7,461 bases of DNA from Sulfurimonas sp. (lineage in GTDB: Bacteria; Campylobacterota; Campylobacteria; Campylobacterales; Sulfurimonadaceae), in assembly GCA_021107375.1 (NCBI GenBank), contig JAIOSY010000016.1, forward strand, positions 1 to 7,461. Reading direction: 5' to 3'. The notes below the pieces were generated by a model that saw only the letters and a program-made list of their open reading frames with translations, did not search any database and was not told the DNA's origin. The translations under genes and the position numbers were made by a program. Below, piece after piece: positions 5,136 to 7,461 of the stretch. How positions within the stretch are numbered: position 1 is the stretch's first letter; every line of letters starts with the position of its first letter.

Positions 5136-7461
5136 ATGAAACAAGATGAAATAAATATACTTCTAAGTAGTTTTTTTATCTCTAACAAAGAGTTAGATAT
5201 ACGAGCCTCTTTTAGTGAATTTTCCAATTCACTATCAAACATACTTATAGATGGATTTGCTAAAGACTACCTTCTTAATAATCCTTATTTATCAGTATAT
5301 TTAGCTCACACAGATGGGAGTATGTTACTCAAAAAAATCAAACTCTTTGTTTCTTCTATTTTAATAGATCCAATAGATGAAAAGTATATAAAAAAGGTCC
5401 ATAACATAGGTTTTATTCACTACTCTATAAAATTAGACCCTCCAAAAGTCAGCTATGGGTTTTGGGCGATTAATGAAGTTTTAGATAAATTAGCCGAGAC
5501 AAACCCTATCGTGAAAGAGCATAAATCTCTTATCTCAAAACTACTAAAATTTGTTGAACATGTTATGAATGATGGATACTATATTCAAAAAGAAAAAAAT
5601 CAAAAAGAATCTATCAATGAACTTGAAGGTGTAAATACTCAAAATGAGTTATATATTGGTTTTAATATCCATAAATTAAATACTCAAAAAGTTGATTTAG
5701 TATTAGATAAAAAAGAAGATATAACTATTTTAGACAATATTGCAGATGATTCTAAAGAGTGTTCATTTGGAAAAATACTTCAAGAGTTGAAAGAGGACAA
5801 AAGACATGAACATATTCTTGGCATAAACTCCGATAAAGTTAAAACTATCCATAATAAATGGCATGTGGAGTTTAAAAATCTTAAAAAAGCGATTAAAGAG
5901 TTTAACAAAGACTCCATCCAAAAACATAAAAATAAATTAAATAAACTCACTAATAAATTATCACAAATTTTAGATTTAAGTTTAAAAGATTCACTAGAAG
6001 ATGGTCAACTAGCCCTTCGTTCTGGTATGAAAGCTATGAGAAGAACAACAGAACTTTTTTATAACAAAAACTATAAAAGTTTAAAAGATAAAGAGCAACA
6101 CTCTATTATTAACAGAGTAATTGAAGATACAATATTATCAGAATTTTCTTGGGCTATTGAGAGTGTAGAAACTTCTTACAACACCTCGACAAAAAAGCAA
6201 AATGGTATAACTAAAACTATTAGATACAACTCAAAAACTATTTTTATAGAGATTCATTTAAAGGAAAATCAAAACAATAGCTATTTAAATGAGATAATTA
6301 CTTTACTATTAGAAGTTTTAGAGTTACATTTTTTTGTTCAAGAAAGAGAGTTGTCTCTCATAAATTTTGCAGATGAAGCTGAAAATGCAAATAAATCAAA
6401 AGATATATTTTTAGCAAATATGTCTCATGAACTTAGAACACCAATAAATGCAATAACTGGATTTTCTCAAATACTTATGATGAGAAAAGACACTCCTGAT
6501 AAAGTTAAAAAATATGTTGAAAAAATCAATATAGCAGGAAATAATCTACTTGACTTAGTAAATACTATTTTAGATTTTGCAAAACTAGAATCTGGAAAAA
6601 TGCAGTTTAATCCATCTCTTAACAATATCTCAAATATACTAAATGAAGTAAATGTTCTTATCTCCCCACTTGCTGCAAAAAAAGATATAAAATTAAATAT
6701 GCCAAATATTGTTTCACTAAACCTATATATAGATAACACTTTATTTAAACAGGTACTTATAAATCTACTTACTAATGCTGTAAAATTCACACATAACAAA
6801 GGCGAAATCTCTTTAAATATTACCTATAATGAACAAAAACATAGCTATATTTTTGAGGTAAAAGATAATGGAATTGGTTTAAATAGTGATGAAATTTCAA
6901 AACTATTTCAGGCTTTTTCACAAATTGACAATACATATCAAAAAGAGCATAAAGGTTCAGGTCTTGGACTTATGATATCTAAAAATATTATAGAGGATTT
7001 ACACAAAGGCAAAATTTGGGTTGAAAGCGTAAAAGGGGAAGGTAGTAGTTTCTTTATAGAGATGCCAACACCTACGATAGAATCAAAAACATACAAAATA
7101 AATTCAGCAGATTCAATAGCTAAACATATTTTAATTGTTGAAGACTCTGAAGAATATCAAAAAATTCTTATTGCTAATCTTAAAGACACCCATATTTTAA
7201 CAATAACAGACACTATAAATAAAGCTAAAGAGTTGATTTCACGAAATAACTATGACTTTTTAATATTAGACTTTTTCCTAATGGATGGAATAAGTTCAGA
7301 AATATTACAATTTATGGAAGCAGAAAATATCACCATCCCTGCAATCGTTATATCGGCAGAAGATGAGATTCATATCTCTTCCTCTTTATCAGGCTCTAGT
7401 AACTTAGAGTGCATTATAAATAAAAAAGATATAGATAGAATATGCTCCTCAATAAGAGGAG
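5136..7461 (+). CDS. Globin-coupled hybrid histidine kinase with CZB-like zinc domain (3' end cut by the window)
   Basis: An open frame of 775 codons runs off the right edge. Domains: protoglobin (about 1-150) with NIGFIHYSIKL, His95 as proximal heme ligand; CZB-like zinc domain (about 165-260) with H179, C209 (CSFGK), H239 and H243; an unassigned helical and alpha/beta segment (265-410); HisKA (420-490) with phospho-His431 in MSHELRTPINAI; HATPase_c (530-645) with N547 (NLLTNAVKF), DNGIG (577-581) and GSGLGL (607-612); receiver (663 onward) with E669/D670, D712, S740 and K763. There is no signal peptide or membrane segment, so it is a cytoplasmic sensor. It probably binds heme and senses O2, NO or redox state, with zinc or an oxidant as a second input, and signals to the two upstream regulators. 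The ATG is supported by AGAG (5127-5130), which overlaps the previous stop. Kinase domains are certain, the globin strong, the CZB good. Perhaps ten or so residues are missing, unless another domain follows. Confidence 0.93.
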   Translation, partial: MKQDEINILLSSFFISNKELDIRASFSEFSNSLSNILIDGFAKDYLLNNPYLSVYLAHTDGSMLLKKIKLFVSSILIDPIDEKYIKKVHNIGFIHYSIKLDPPKVSYGFWAINEVLDKLAETNPIVKEHKSLISKLLKFVEHVMNDGYYIQKEKNQKESINELEGVNTQNELYIGFNIHKLNTQKVDLVLDKKEDITILDNIADDSKECSFGKILQELKEDKRHEHILGINSDKVKTIHNKWHVEFKNLKKAIKEFNKDSIQKHKNKLNKLTNKLSQILDLSLKDSLEDGQLALRSGMKAMRRTTELFYNKNYKSLKDKEQHSIINRVIEDTILSEFSWAIESVETSYNTSTKKQNGITKTIRYNSKTIFIEIHLKENQNNSYLNEIITLLLEVLELHFFVQERELSLINFADEAENANKSKDIFLANMSHELRTPINAITGFSQILMMRKDTPDKVKKYVEKINIAGNNLLDLVNTILDFAKLESGKMQFNPSLNNISNILNEVNVLISPLAAKKDIKLNMPNIVSLNLYIDNTLFKQVLINLLTNAVKFTHNKGEISLNITYNEQKHSYIFEVKDNGIGLNSDEISKLFQAFSQIDNTYQKEHKGSGLGLMISKNIIEDLHKGKIWVESVKGEGSSFFIEMPTPTIESKTYKINSADSIAKHILIVEDSEEYQKILIANLKDTHILTITDTINKAKELISRNNYDFLILDFFLMDGISSEILQFMEAENITIPAIVISAEDEIHISSSLSGSSNLECIINKKDIDRICSSIRG

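Noticed and set aside
6467..6799. Minus-strand open frame of 110 codons inside the kinase
   Set aside because: It is antisense to the HisKA and HATPase_c coding region, which is unambiguous on the plus strand.

Overview
The window is AT-rich, densely coded DNA with short intergenic gaps. Its protein families (LapG/LapD, an HD-GYP response regulator, a hybrid histidine kinase) and its lysine- and asparagine-rich coding suggest a Campylobacterota bacterium of the Sulfurimonas/Sulfuricurvum type. That placement is an inference from composition and family resemblance, not from a database match.

Layout. (1) Positions 2-205: the 3' end of a gene entering from the left, possibly a B12-binding radical SAM protein. 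(2) 224-2785: a two-gene LapG-LapD unit. LapG is a periplasmic calcium-dependent cysteine protease, and LapD is an inner-membrane c-di-GMP receptor with degenerate GGDEF and EAL domains. (3) 2789-3235, minus strand: a small single-pass membrane protein of unknown function, convergent with lapD. A hairpin that works as a terminator on both strands contains this gene's own stop codon. (4) 3393-3481, minus strand: tRNA-Ser(GGA) with an encoded CCA end. (5) 3616 to the window end: a compact plus-strand signalling operon. It encodes a REC-HD-GYP c-di-GMP phosphodiesterase, a single-domain CheY-like receiver, and a large hybrid histidine kinase that runs off the right edge with 775 codons visible.

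The kinase is the most unusual object here. Its N-terminus reads as a protoglobin (globin-coupled sensor) domain with proximal His95. Next comes a His-Cys-His-xxx-His pattern (H179, C209, H239, H243) with almost the spacing of the zinc-binding CZB domain. After that come an unassigned middle segment, HisKA, HATPase_c and a C-terminal receiver. I know of no characterised kinase that combines a heme globin and a CZB domain.

Likely joint logic (inference): the kinase senses a gas or redox/zinc signal and phosphorylates the HD-GYP regulator and/or the small receiver. This changes c-di-GMP breakdown. LapD reads c-di-GMP and holds or releases LapG, which cleaves a surface adhesin. No adhesin, type I secretion gene, Hpt domain or active diguanylate cyclase is visible in the window, so parts of the circuit must lie elsewhere. 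No intergenic stretch exceeds about 160 bases, and I saw no mobile element, CRISPR array or phage gene.
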